Assembly: GCA_040235375.1 (NCBI GenBank)
Contig: JBECKQ010000306.1
Coordinates: 1-11,488 of the forward strand
Direction of reading: 5' to 3'
DNA: 11,488 nucleotides
From: JBECKQ01 sp040235375
GTDB taxonomy: Bacteria; Planctomycetota; Phycisphaerae; UBA1845
In this document: piece by piece, positions 1 to 7,600 of the stretch
Numbering within the stretch: the first letter of the stretch is position 1
How the letters are laid out: each line of letters begins with the position of its first letter
The notes under the pieces: model-generated
The model's database searches: none
What the model saw: only the letters and a program-made list of their open reading frames with translations
What the model was told of the DNA's origin: nothing
Translations under genes and position numbers: made by a program

Positions 1-1
1 G

Positions 2-76
2 CCGATCGCGGCGCTGGAAGAACTGGCCGACGTACTCGGACGCATGGAGAGTAACCAGCGATGCAACACTACGTGA
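2..76 (+). CDS. C-terminal end of an upstream gene, possibly an ArgD-type aminotransferase (partial)
   Basis: A reading frame enters from the left edge and stops with TGA at 74-76, giving 24 residues that begin PIAALEELADVLGRM. It overlaps the start of the next gene by 16 bases. The helical ending with I..ALEELA.VL resembles the C-terminus of acetylornithine/succinylornithine aminotransferases (ArgD), which would suit an arginine operon. The fragment is too short to prove that, so the identification is inference from context. The reading as coding rests on the good amino-acid composition of the frame and on the typical overlap with the following gene. Confidence 0.45.
   Translation, partial: PIAALEELADVLGRMESNQRCNTT
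46..51 (+). promoter_or_regulatory. Ribosome binding site of the carbamoyltransferase gene
   Basis: GGAGAG lies nine bases before the ATG at 61, inside the end of the upstream frame. It supports that ATG over the in-frame ATG at 79 and suggests translation coupled to the upstream gene. Confidence 0.6.
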
Positions 77-1089
77 GCATGCTCGATTACGAGCCGCAGC
101 AACTGGGGAAGCTCGTGCAGTTGGCGCGGCGTCTGAAACGCGGCGATGCTACGGCGACGGCGATGCGTGATCGGATTCTGGCCATGGTGTTCTTCAACCC
201 CTCGCTGCGCACGCGCACGTCGTTCGAAGCGGCCATGCTGCGCTACGGCGGCCATGCCATCTGCCTGAATGTCGGCGGCGACACGTGGCAGCTCGAATAC
301 CGCGACGGTGTCGTGATGAACGGTGCGGCGGCAGAGCACATTCGCGAGGCCGCGCCGGTGCTGAGCCGCTACGGCGACGCGCTGGCCGTCCGCACCTTCG
401 CCGCCATGCGGGATGCGGCTGAAGATGCCCGCGACCTCGTGATTAAGACGTTCGCCCGCTTTGCGACGACGCCGGTCATCAACATGGAATCCGCCGCGGA
501 ACACCCCTGCCAGGGGCTCGCGGACTGGATGACGATTGACGAGAAGCTGTCCGGTGCCGCGGGCAAGCGCTTCGTGCTCACCTGGGCGCCGCACGTGAAA
601 GGGCTGCCGATGGCGGTCGCGCACTCTGCCGTATTGGCGGCGGCGGCGGCCGGCATGCAGGTCACGATAGCCCACCCACCCGGCTACGAGCTGTCGCCGG
701 CGATACTGGACCGGGCGACTGCCTGGTGCGCTGCCGGTGGCGCGGAATTGCGCGTGACGCACGATCAACAGACCGCGTGCCGCGGCGCAGACGTGGTCTA
801 TGCGAAGAGCTGGGGCAGCGCCGCCCTGTACGGTGACGCGCGGGCCCAGACCGACAGTCTTGCACAATATGCCGGCTGGATGGTCACACCGGCGCATCTG
901 AAGCCGAACGCACTGCTGATGCACTGCCTGCCGGTGAGGCGCAACGTCGTGATTGATGACGCCGCACTGGATGACGCGCGGAGCAACGTCGTCGATCAAG
1001 CCGAGAACCGCCTGTGGGCGCAAGCGGCGATCTTGCAGGAACTACTAAATGACCGTACGCGATCACGCGCGAATAGCGTCGCCTTGTAG
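61..1089 (+). CDS. N-acyl-L-ornithine carbamoyltransferase (predicted N-succinylornithine type)
   Basis: This 342-residue cytoplasmic enzyme transfers the carbamoyl group of carbamoyl phosphate to an N-acylated ornithine, giving N-acyl-citrulline. The carbamoyl-phosphate motif SLRTRT is at residues 48-53, HPCQ at 148-151, and the C-terminal HCLPVRRN at 288-295. Trp76 in GGDTW and Lys249 in AKSWG are the positions used by the acetyl/succinyl-ornithine family (Xanthomonas AOTCase, Bacteroides SOTCase) and not by classical ArgF. The stretches TWAPH (174-178), HPPGYEL (205-211) and HCLPVRRN resemble the Bacteroides fragilis enzyme as I recall it. The acyl-discriminating position, Glu92 in Xanthomonas and Pro90 in Bacteroides, is Ala91 here. 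Published changes of that Glu to Ala give succinyl-ornithine activity, so the succinyl substrate is my inference. The last 12 residues extend past the usual family end. Membership of the acyl-ornithine family is nearly certain; the acyl group is less so. Confidence 0.9.
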   Translation: MQHYVSMLDYEPQQLGKLVQLARRLKRGDATATAMRDRILAMVFFNPSLRTRTSFEAAMLRYGGHAICLNVGGDTWQLEYRDGVVMNGAAAEHIREAAPVLSRYGDALAVRTFAAMRDAAEDARDLVIKTFARFATTPVINMESAAEHPCQGLADWMTIDEKLSGAAGKRFVLTWAPHVKGLPMAVAHSAVLAAAAAGMQVTIAHPPGYELSPAILDRATAWCAAGGAELRVTHDQQTACRGADVVYAKSWGSAALYGDARAQTDSLAQYAGWMVTPAHLKPNALLMHCLPVRRNVVIDDAALDDARSNVVDQAENRLWAQAAILQELLNDRTRSRANSVAL

Positions 1090-1106
1090 GGCGGGCTCTG
1101 CCCGCC
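1090..1106. repeat. Perfect 7-bp GC palindrome directly after the carbamoyltransferase stop codon
   Basis: GGCGGGC and GCCCGCC form a perfect stem around a TCT loop, beginning at the base after the TAG stop. No T-run follows, so it is not a standard intrinsic terminator. The form GTAGGGCGGGC..GCCCGCC resembles a short palindrome that I recall as dispersed in some planctomycete genomes. If that is right, the stop codon itself lies within the repeat unit. Apart from this element and the ribosome binding site, I see nothing in the 106-base spacer. Confidence 0.6.
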
Positions 1107-1183
1107 GATCAATCCGCTGGCCACGAATCGCGCACGGTGGTTTAGGCCGGCAGCCACAAGGGACGGCGCGTGCCTGATCGGCT

Positions 1184-1187
1184 GGAG
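1184..1187 (+). promoter_or_regulatory. Ribosome binding site that decides the argB start
   Basis: GGAG (1184-1187) sits eight bases before the ATG at 1196. An alternative in-frame GTG at 1187 overlaps the GGAG itself and would lack a usable site, so the ATG is preferred. Confidence 0.6.
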
Positions 1188-1195
1188 TGAGAATC

Positions 1196-2134
1196 ATGCA
1201 TTTACAACATGGCCTGACGGCCCTTCGCACCGCGGCCCCGTACATCCAGGCCTATCGGAAGCGCGTGTTCGTGGTGAAACTGGGCGGGCAACTCTGCTCG
1301 CCGGGGCGCGTGCTGGACAACGTCGTCGATCAGTTGGCCCTGCTCGCCCAACTGGGAATCAAACTGGTCGTGGTTCACGGCGGCGGCGAGCAGGTGAGCG
1401 CGCTGTGCCAACGACTCGGAATCACTCCGAACGTGTTCGCCGGCCGGCGCATCACGGATGCGGCGACGCTCGAAGCCGTCAAGATGGGTTTGGCGGGCAC
1501 CGTGAACACCGACGTGGTTGCTGCATTTCGCCGGGCCGGCATTGCGGCGGTGGGCGTCAGCGGAATCGATTCCGGACTGGTCGCCGCCCACAAGCGACCG
1601 CATCAGGTGGTGGATGATCCCGGAAGCGGGGAGACGCGAGATGTCGACTTTGGCTACGTGGGCGACGTGAAACAGGTGAATGGCACCCTGCTGCAGCACC
1701 TGCTGGCGGAGGAGTTCGTGCCGGTTGTCTGCTCGCTGGCGGCCGATGAGAACGGCCAGGTACTGAACATCAATGCCGACACCGTCGCGGCCCGCATCGC
1801 GGTTGAACTGGGGGCGACCAAGTATTTCCTCGTCACCACGGTGGACGGCGTGATGCTCGACGTGAACGACCCGAGCACGCTGCAGACGCACCTCGATCTT
1901 CGCGAAGTCACCGCCCTCATCGACGCCGGGCGCATCAGCGGCGGTATGCTCCCGAAACTGGCCGCGTGCGGTGATGCCCTGCGCGGCGGCGTACCGCGCG
2001 TGCACATCGTCAACGGGCGGGCCCCGGACGCGATCCTGGGGGAGGTGTTTACGAACGAAGGGTGCGGGACACTGCTGGTGCGCAGTCGCAACGCCGAACA
2101 GCCGGCGGTCGAACACGAGGCGGTGCACCCGTGA
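1196..2134 (+). CDS. argB: N-acylglutamate 5-kinase (ArgB)
   Basis: ArgB phosphorylates the gamma-carboxyl of N-acetylglutamate (or of N-succinylglutamate in succinyl-type pathways), the second step of arginine synthesis in the cytoplasm. This 312-residue protein shows the amino-acid-kinase fold motifs in order: VVKLGG at 26-31 with ATP-contacting Lys28, VHGGG at 60-64, RRITD at 84-88 with the substrate arginine, NINAD at 191-195, and GGMLPKL at 249-255 with Lys254. An N-terminal helix-like segment of about 23 residues (ending in YIQAYRKR) precedes the first strand, as in arginine-sensitive hexameric kinases, so feedback control by arginine is possible. The stop overlaps the next gene's GTG by four bases. 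In its context the substrate may be N-succinylglutamate, but I see no motif that decides this. A LysZ-type kinase is less likely given argH and the carbamoyltransferase alongside. Confidence 0.93.
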   Translation: MHLQHGLTALRTAAPYIQAYRKRVFVVKLGGQLCSPGRVLDNVVDQLALLAQLGIKLVVVHGGGEQVSALCQRLGITPNVFAGRRITDAATLEAVKMGLAGTVNTDVVAAFRRAGIAAVGVSGIDSGLVAAHKRPHQVVDDPGSGETRDVDFGYVGDVKQVNGTLLQHLLAEEFVPVVCSLAADENGQVLNINADTVAARIAVELGATKYFLVTTVDGVMLDVNDPSTLQTHLDLREVTALIDAGRISGGMLPKLAACGDALRGGVPRVHIVNGRAPDAILGEVFTNEGCGTLLVRSRNAEQPAVEHEAVHP

Positions 2135-3255
2135 TCGAGCGGCTCGAGAAGATGGTCGCCATTCGCAGCATATCGGGCGCCGAGGATGCGCTGGCCGATG
2201 CCGTGTGCGCCGAGCTGCGGGCAGCCGGGCTGGACGTAGGGCGCGAGGGCAACAATATCTGGTGCACAGTTGGCGATCGGCCGCGGCCGCGGCTGCTGCT
2301 CAATTCGCACCTCGACACCGTTCCCCCCGGCGACGGATGGTCCGGCGACCCGTTCACGCTGCGTCGTGACGGCGACCGACTGGTTGGCCTGGGGGCCAAC
2401 GACGCGAAGGGTTGTGTTACCGCGCTGATGGAGGCGGCGTTCAAACTGAAGGCGCGGCTTGACCGGGGTGAACGACTCGGCGGCACGGTCGTATTGGCGC
2501 TGACGGCCGAAGAGGAGACCAGCGGCGCCGGTCTCGGAACCATCCTTGAGAACTTGCAGCCCCTCGACGCGGCGTTCGTCGGCGAGCCGACGCAGATGAA
2601 ACCGATGATCGCTCAACGCGGCCTGTTGATCCTGCGCGGGGTCGCCGGCGGACGAACCGCCCATCCGGCGAACGTCTCGCCGAAGGACGCGGACAACGCG
2701 ATTCTCAAGGCGGCGGAAGCGTTGCTCCGCCTGCGCGAGTTCGACTGGGGACCGACGCACCCCGTGCTCGGGCCATGCCAGGGGCACGTCACGATCATCA
2801 AGGGTGGCGCAGCCCGGAACATCATCCCGGACACGTGCGAGTTCTTCCTGGACGTGCGCACGACTCCGTTGGAGTCGCACGCGGATCTGCATCGGCGCCT
2901 TAGCCAGCACCTGCCATGTGAACTGCTCGTGCACAGCGACCGGCTCGTGCCCGTGGAGACGGATGCGCGCGAAGTAATCGTCGAGGCCGTATGTGCCGCC
3001 CTGCCCGGCGTCACGCCCGGTGGCAGCTCCACCATGAGCGACATGGTCTACCTGGCCGGCATCCCCGCGATCAAGCTCGGTCCTGGCGACTCGCGGCGCT
3101 CGCATACGCCGGATGAATACGTGCGCGCCGATGAACTCGTGCAGGGCGCCGCCGGCTATGAACGCTGCGCGCTGACTTACTTCGAGCGGATGAGGCAAAC
3201 GGCCGAAAGTGCGGCCCCGGCGACGCAGGCCCACACGGGCGGGAGCTCCATATGA
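2131..3255 (+). CDS. M20-family metallo-deacylase, probable N-acyl-L-citrulline deacylase
   Basis: This 374-residue dinuclear zinc hydrolase of the ArgE/DapE/LysK family removes an N-acyl group. The expected ligands are all visible: His60 in SHLDT (59-63), Asp91 in GANDAKG (88-94), the catalytic base Glu128 and ligand Glu129 in AEEE (126-129), Glu152 in GEPT (151-154) and His325 in SHTPDEY (324-330). A dimerisation insert lies between the two halves of the catalytic domain. The start is a GTG at 2131 forming a GTGA overlap with the argB stop; the frame extends back to 2062, but that part lies inside argB and looks non-coding. It follows argB and precedes argH, in a cluster with an acyl-ornithine carbamoyltransferase, so the likely substrate is N-acyl-citrulline, as for the Xanthomonas enzyme. 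Plain acetylornithine deacetylase (ArgE), DapE or LysK activity cannot be excluded from sequence. Confidence 0.88.
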   Translation: MIERLEKMVAIRSISGAEDALADAVCAELRAAGLDVGREGNNIWCTVGDRPRPRLLLNSHLDTVPPGDGWSGDPFTLRRDGDRLVGLGANDAKGCVTALMEAAFKLKARLDRGERLGGTVVLALTAEEETSGAGLGTILENLQPLDAAFVGEPTQMKPMIAQRGLLILRGVAGGRTAHPANVSPKDADNAILKAAEALLRLREFDWGPTHPVLGPCQGHVTIIKGGAARNIIPDTCEFFLDVRTTPLESHADLHRRLSQHLPCELLVHSDRLVPVETDAREVIVEAVCAALPGVTPGGSSTMSDMVYLAGIPAIKLGPGDSRRSHTPDEYVRADELVQGAAGYERCALTYFERMRQTAESAAPATQAHTGGSSI

Positions 3256-4619
3256 CAAAACAACCGTCCGCTCGCCTGTGGGAGAAGGGAACCGACCTCG
3301 ATGAGGCGATCCATCGCTTTACGGTCGGCGACGATCCGGTCTGGGATCGGCAACTCGTGCACTGGGACTGCCTGGGTTCGGCCGCGCACGCCCGCACGCT
3401 GAATCGCGCCGGGTTGCTCACCGCCCAGGAGCTGAACAGTCTGCTCAAAGCACTCGCCGAATGCGATAGCGCAGCGCAGCGTGGCGCGTTCGAGATTCCG
3501 CCGGAGCTCGAGGACTGCCATACCGCCATCGAGGCCGCCCTGGTCGCCTCCTGCGGTCCGGCCGGCGAAAAGATCCACGCGGGACGCTCGCGCAATGACC
3601 AGGTGGCGACCGCCATGCGGCTGTTCATGCGCAGCCATACGCTGCGATGGCTCGGTTGCCTGGCACGGTTCGCCCAAGCGGCCCTGGATCGCGGCCGGCG
3701 CGACGGCGGGATTGCGATGCCCGGCTATACCCACATGGAGCTGGCAATGCCGTCGAGCGTCGGGCAATGGCTGCATGCGATCGCCGAGGCGACACTCGAG
3801 CAGATGCGCGCCGCTTTCGACCTTCTGGAGCGTATGGATGCCTGTCCGCTCGGTACCGGGGCCGGTTTTGGCGTTCCGTTGCCGCTCGATCGCGAACACA
3901 CCGCGGCGCTGCTGGGCTTCCAGCGCGTGCAGCGCAGTCCGATCGACGTTCAGAACAGCCGCGGCCGGATGGAGAAGTACTTCTTGCGTGTCGCCGCCGA
4001 CATCGGTGCGCTGCTGGAGAAGTTGAGCGGCGACATGCTGCTGTTCGTCGGACCGGCCTACGGCTTCATCGAACTGCCTGAATCGATGACCACCGGATCT
4101 TCCATCATGCCGCAGAAGAGGAATCCGGACGTGCTCGAGCTGCTGCGGGCGCACGGCGCACGGCTGCGAGCGCGCGTCGCCGAGCTGGAGTGGGTCACGG
4201 GCAAGCTCCCGTCGGGCTACCACCGCGACCTGCAACTGTCGAAGGAGCCCACCATACGGACGGGAAATGAACTCGTAGACATGCTGGCGATCGCCGGACG
4301 GCTGCTCGGCGAATTCAAGATCAACGCCGAACGCATGGCCGCCGCGATGCGCCCGGAGATCTACGCCACGCACGCCGCACTCGCGCTGGTCAGGCAAGGC
4401 GTGCCCTTCCGGCAGGCGTATCGGCGGATCGGCGCCGAGATCACCGCCGGACGCTTCGAAGCGGACCCGGCAATCATCGGATCGACCGAGCCCGGATTCG
4501 TGAGCGACGACACCTGGCAGACCGTGGCGACGGATTTGGGTAAACTCACCGCACGGGCGACGGCCGAGCGCCGGCGGTGTGAACAGGCGGAAGCCGCACT
4601 GCTTCAGATTGGCGAATAG
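3252..4619 (+). CDS. argH: Argininosuccinate lyase
   Basis: ArgH cleaves argininosuccinate to arginine and fumarate, the last step of the pathway, as a cytoplasmic homotetramer. The 455-residue length is normal for the family. Visible signatures are LWEKGTD near the start, GRSRNDQV at 111-118, GYTH with His161 at 158-161, and the fumarase/aspartase-superfamily signature GSSIMPQKRNPD at 282-293, whose serine pair includes the catalytic Ser283. The usual THLQ.AQP segment reads THMELAMPSS here (160-169). Bacteroidetes ArgH proteins have a similar IAMPSS form as I recall them, which parallels the Bacteroides-like carbamoyltransferase. The ATG overlaps the preceding TGA as ATGA, and GGGAG at 3241-3245 is its ribosome binding site, so it should be translationally coupled to the deacylase gene. 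Confidence 0.96.
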   Translation: MTKQPSARLWEKGTDLDEAIHRFTVGDDPVWDRQLVHWDCLGSAAHARTLNRAGLLTAQELNSLLKALAECDSAAQRGAFEIPPELEDCHTAIEAALVASCGPAGEKIHAGRSRNDQVATAMRLFMRSHTLRWLGCLARFAQAALDRGRRDGGIAMPGYTHMELAMPSSVGQWLHAIAEATLEQMRAAFDLLERMDACPLGTGAGFGVPLPLDREHTAALLGFQRVQRSPIDVQNSRGRMEKYFLRVAADIGALLEKLSGDMLLFVGPAYGFIELPESMTTGSSIMPQKRNPDVLELLRAHGARLRARVAELEWVTGKLPSGYHRDLQLSKEPTIRTGNELVDMLAIAGRLLGEFKINAERMAAAMRPEIYATHAALALVRQGVPFRQAYRRIGAEITAGRFEADPAIIGSTEPGFVSDDTWQTVATDLGKLTARATAERRRCEQAEAALLQIGE

Positions 4620-4691
4620 GCGCGGGCGATAACGGCGAGAACCTCAAATGCACAGCAGGTAGCAGTCGCAGGCGGATCCTCGGAAGCGTAA

Positions 4692-7600
4692 ATGCCCAAG
4701 TCACCGGACATCCGGCGTGTGCTGATCATCGGCAGCGGACCGATCGTCATCGGCCAGGCGTGCGAGTTCGACTACTCCGGCACGCAAGCCTGCCAGTCGC
4801 TGCGTGAGGAAGGTGTCGAGGTCGTGCTGCTCAACAGCAACCCGGCCACGATCATGACCGATCCCGACATGGCCGACCGCACGTACGTCGAACCGATCAC
4901 GCCGGCCATCGTGGAGGAAATTCTCATCCGCGAGGCTGAGCGCGGATCACCCATCGACGCGCTGCTGCCCACGCTTGGCGGCCAGACCGCCCTGAACTGC
5001 GCAATGGATGCGGTCGCGGCCGGCATTCTCGAACGGCACGGCGTGCGATTGATCGGCGCGGACGCCGAGACGATCCAACGCGCCGAGGATCGCGAGGCCT
5101 TCAAGCAGACCGTAAGCAAGGTCGGCATCGATGTACCGCAGTCCTGCACGGCCGATTCCATGGAAGAGGCGCTGCGCGTCGTCGAGATCGTGAAGCTGCC
5201 GGCGTGCATCCGCCCGGCTTACACACTCGGGGGGACCGGCGGCGGCATGGCCCGGACCGCGGAGGAGTTCGACGCAATCGTCCGTGACGGCCTGGACCAG
5301 TCGCCCATCCACCAGGTTCTGATCGAGGAGGACCTTTCCGGCTGGAAAGAGTTCGAGTTGGAGATGATGCGCGACCGGCGTGACAACGTCGTCGTCGTCT
5401 GCTCGATCGAGAACCTCGACCCGATGGGCGTGCACACGGGCGACTCGATCACCGTGGCCCCGGCCTTGACGCTCTCCGACAAGGAATACCAGCGGATGCG
5501 CGACGCCGCCATCGCCATCATCCGCGCGATCGGCGTGGATACCGGCGGCGCGAACATTCAGTTCGCCGTCAACCCCCGCGATGGCCGGATGCTCGCCATC
5601 GAGATGAACCCGCGCGTGTCGCGCTCGTCGGCGCTGGCCTCCAAGGCCACCGGCTTTCCGATCGCGAAGATCGCGACGAAGCTGGCCATCGGATACACAT
5701 TGGACGAATTGCGCAACGACATAACGCGGGAGACGTCGGCGTGCTTCGAGCCGGCGATCGACTACTGCGTGGTCAAAATGCCTCGCTTCGCCTTCGAGAA
5801 GTTTCCCGAGGCCGACGAAACGCTGACCACGTCGATGAAGTCGGTGGGCGAGGCGATGGCGATCGGGCGCTCGTTCAAGGAGGCCTTCCAGAAGTGCATC
5901 CGATCGCTGGAGATCAAACGGCCGGGATATGGCCTGAATCCAGGCGACAAGTGGCTGGAAGCACAGTCCACGACCGCGTCGCAAGAGACGATCTACTTTG
6001 ACGCGTTTGGCCGCGAGGCCGACTGGCCGACCCCGACTTTTGGTGGCGTGTCGCTGGGAGAAGCGCCGGCCGACGTAAATGAAGAGTCCACGAGCCAGTG
6101 GCCGATTCCGGACGACGTGCTGACGGCCAAGATCGCCAACCCCTGTCAGGGCCGCATCTACTACATCCGCTACGCGTTCAAGTTGGGCTGGTCGGTCGAG
6201 CGTGTCCATGAGCTTTCGGGGATCGACCCCTGGTTCCTCGACCAGCTCGCCGAGCTCTCAGAGTTTGAAACGACGCTCGCGCGCACCGTGGTGCGCGGCG
6301 GCGCCCGCCTGCAAGTGACGCCGGAAGTGGCCGACGTCTATCAGCAGGCGAAGATGCTGGGCTACAGTGACGCTCAACTCCACCACATCTGGCAGTTGGA
6401 CAACGCGGCGATTGAAAAGCTGCGCGCGCAACTCGATCGGCCCAAGTTCAAGCTTGTGGACACCTGCGCCGCCGAGTTCGAAGCGTGCACCCCCTACTAC
6501 TACTCGACACGCGAGCGCCCCCTGGCGCGAGTGGTCAACGACCCGGTGCTCGTGGGCGAACTGCGGAAACGACGGAGCGGCCGAGCCGCGGATGCGTTGC
6601 TCGCGACGGCGAAGAGTCTGGGCGTGGAATCGCCGCACCGGTTCCAGGTCCTTGACGACAGTCACCTGCTGGTCGAATCTCATGACGACGAACTGCGCGT
6701 CAGCGATCGCCCCAAGGTGATCATCCTGGGCGGCGGTCCCAACCGCATCGGCCAGGGGATCGAATTCGACTACTGTTGCGTACATGCGTCGATCGCCGCA
6801 CGGAGCCTGGGCTACGAGACCGTGATGATCAACTCCAACCCGGAGACGGTCAGCACGGACTACAATGTCAGCGATCGTCTCTTCTTCGAGCCGCTCACGC
6901 ACGAGGATGTTCTCGATATCTGCGAGCGGCTCAATGGCCAACCTTTCGCGGCGCGTGAACCGGCTACGGGCCGCGTCCGCGGCGTGATCGTCCAATACGG
7001 CGGGCAGACGCCGCTCAACCTTGCGCAGGGTCTGGCGGATGCGGGCGTGCCGATCCTCGGAACGCCGCCGGAGAGCATTCACCTGGCCGAAGACCGCGAG
7101 CGGTTCCAGCAGATTCTGCACGAGCTTGGCCTGCGTCAGCCGCCGAACGGCATCGCCCATTCGCAGAACGAGGCGGTTGAAGTGGCCGAACGGCTGGGCT
7201 ACCCCGTGCTGGTCCGGCCATCCTACGTGCTGGGCGGGCGCGGGATGCAGGTCTGCAACAACGTGACCGATCTCGTGCGGTACATCCACGGCGCGCTGGA
7301 CGCTTCCGACTCCGGCGCGGGTGTTGATCGCCACCACCCGATCCTGATCGAGAAGTTCCTGCTCGACGCCATCGAAGTTGACGTGGACGCCGTCAGTGAC
7401 CACGGCTACCCGGATCGTGACCCCGGCGCCGGCCGCTGCGACATCTGCGGCATCATGGAGCACATCGAAGAGGCCGGCATTCACAGTGGCGACAGTTGCT
7501 GCGTGCTGCCACCCTACTCGCTGTCGCCCGCGCTGGTGGACGAGATCAAGTACCAGGTGAAGCTGCTCGCGCGCCGCCTGGGCGTGTGCGGCCTCATGAA

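Noticed and set aside
1090..1106. Intrinsic terminator after the carbamoyltransferase gene
   Set aside because: The palindrome has no following T-run, and the next gene of the same pathway starts 90 bases later, so a dispersed repeat fits better.
1187..1195. GTG at 1187 as the argB start
   Set aside because: It overlaps the GGAG ribosome binding site, which is placed correctly for the ATG at 1196.
1202..2128. Open minus-strand frame of 308 residues across argB
   Set aside because: It lies wholly antisense to argB, whose motifs are unmistakable. It is His/Arg-rich low-quality sequence with no recognisable motif, as expected from GC-rich third positions on the other strand.
2062..2130. Upstream extension of the deacylase frame into argB (23 extra residues)
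   Set aside because: The extension is Arg/Gly-rich and lies within argB coding sequence. The GTG at 2131 gives the usual M20 start and the same four-base overlap style seen at the next junctions.
1654..3258. Open minus-strand frame of 534 residues across argB and the deacylase gene
   Set aside because: It spans two real genes in antisense, has no domain signature, and its composition reflects complementing GC-biased codons.
3177..4397. Open minus-strand frame of 406 residues opposite argH
   Set aside because: It is antisense to a gene with complete family signatures, and I see no motif or plausible ribosome binding site.
4620..4691. Promoter or attenuator between argH and carB
   Set aside because: GATAAC at 4628-4633 resembles a -10 box, but no -35 match lies 17 bases upstream and no stem or leader peptide is evident.
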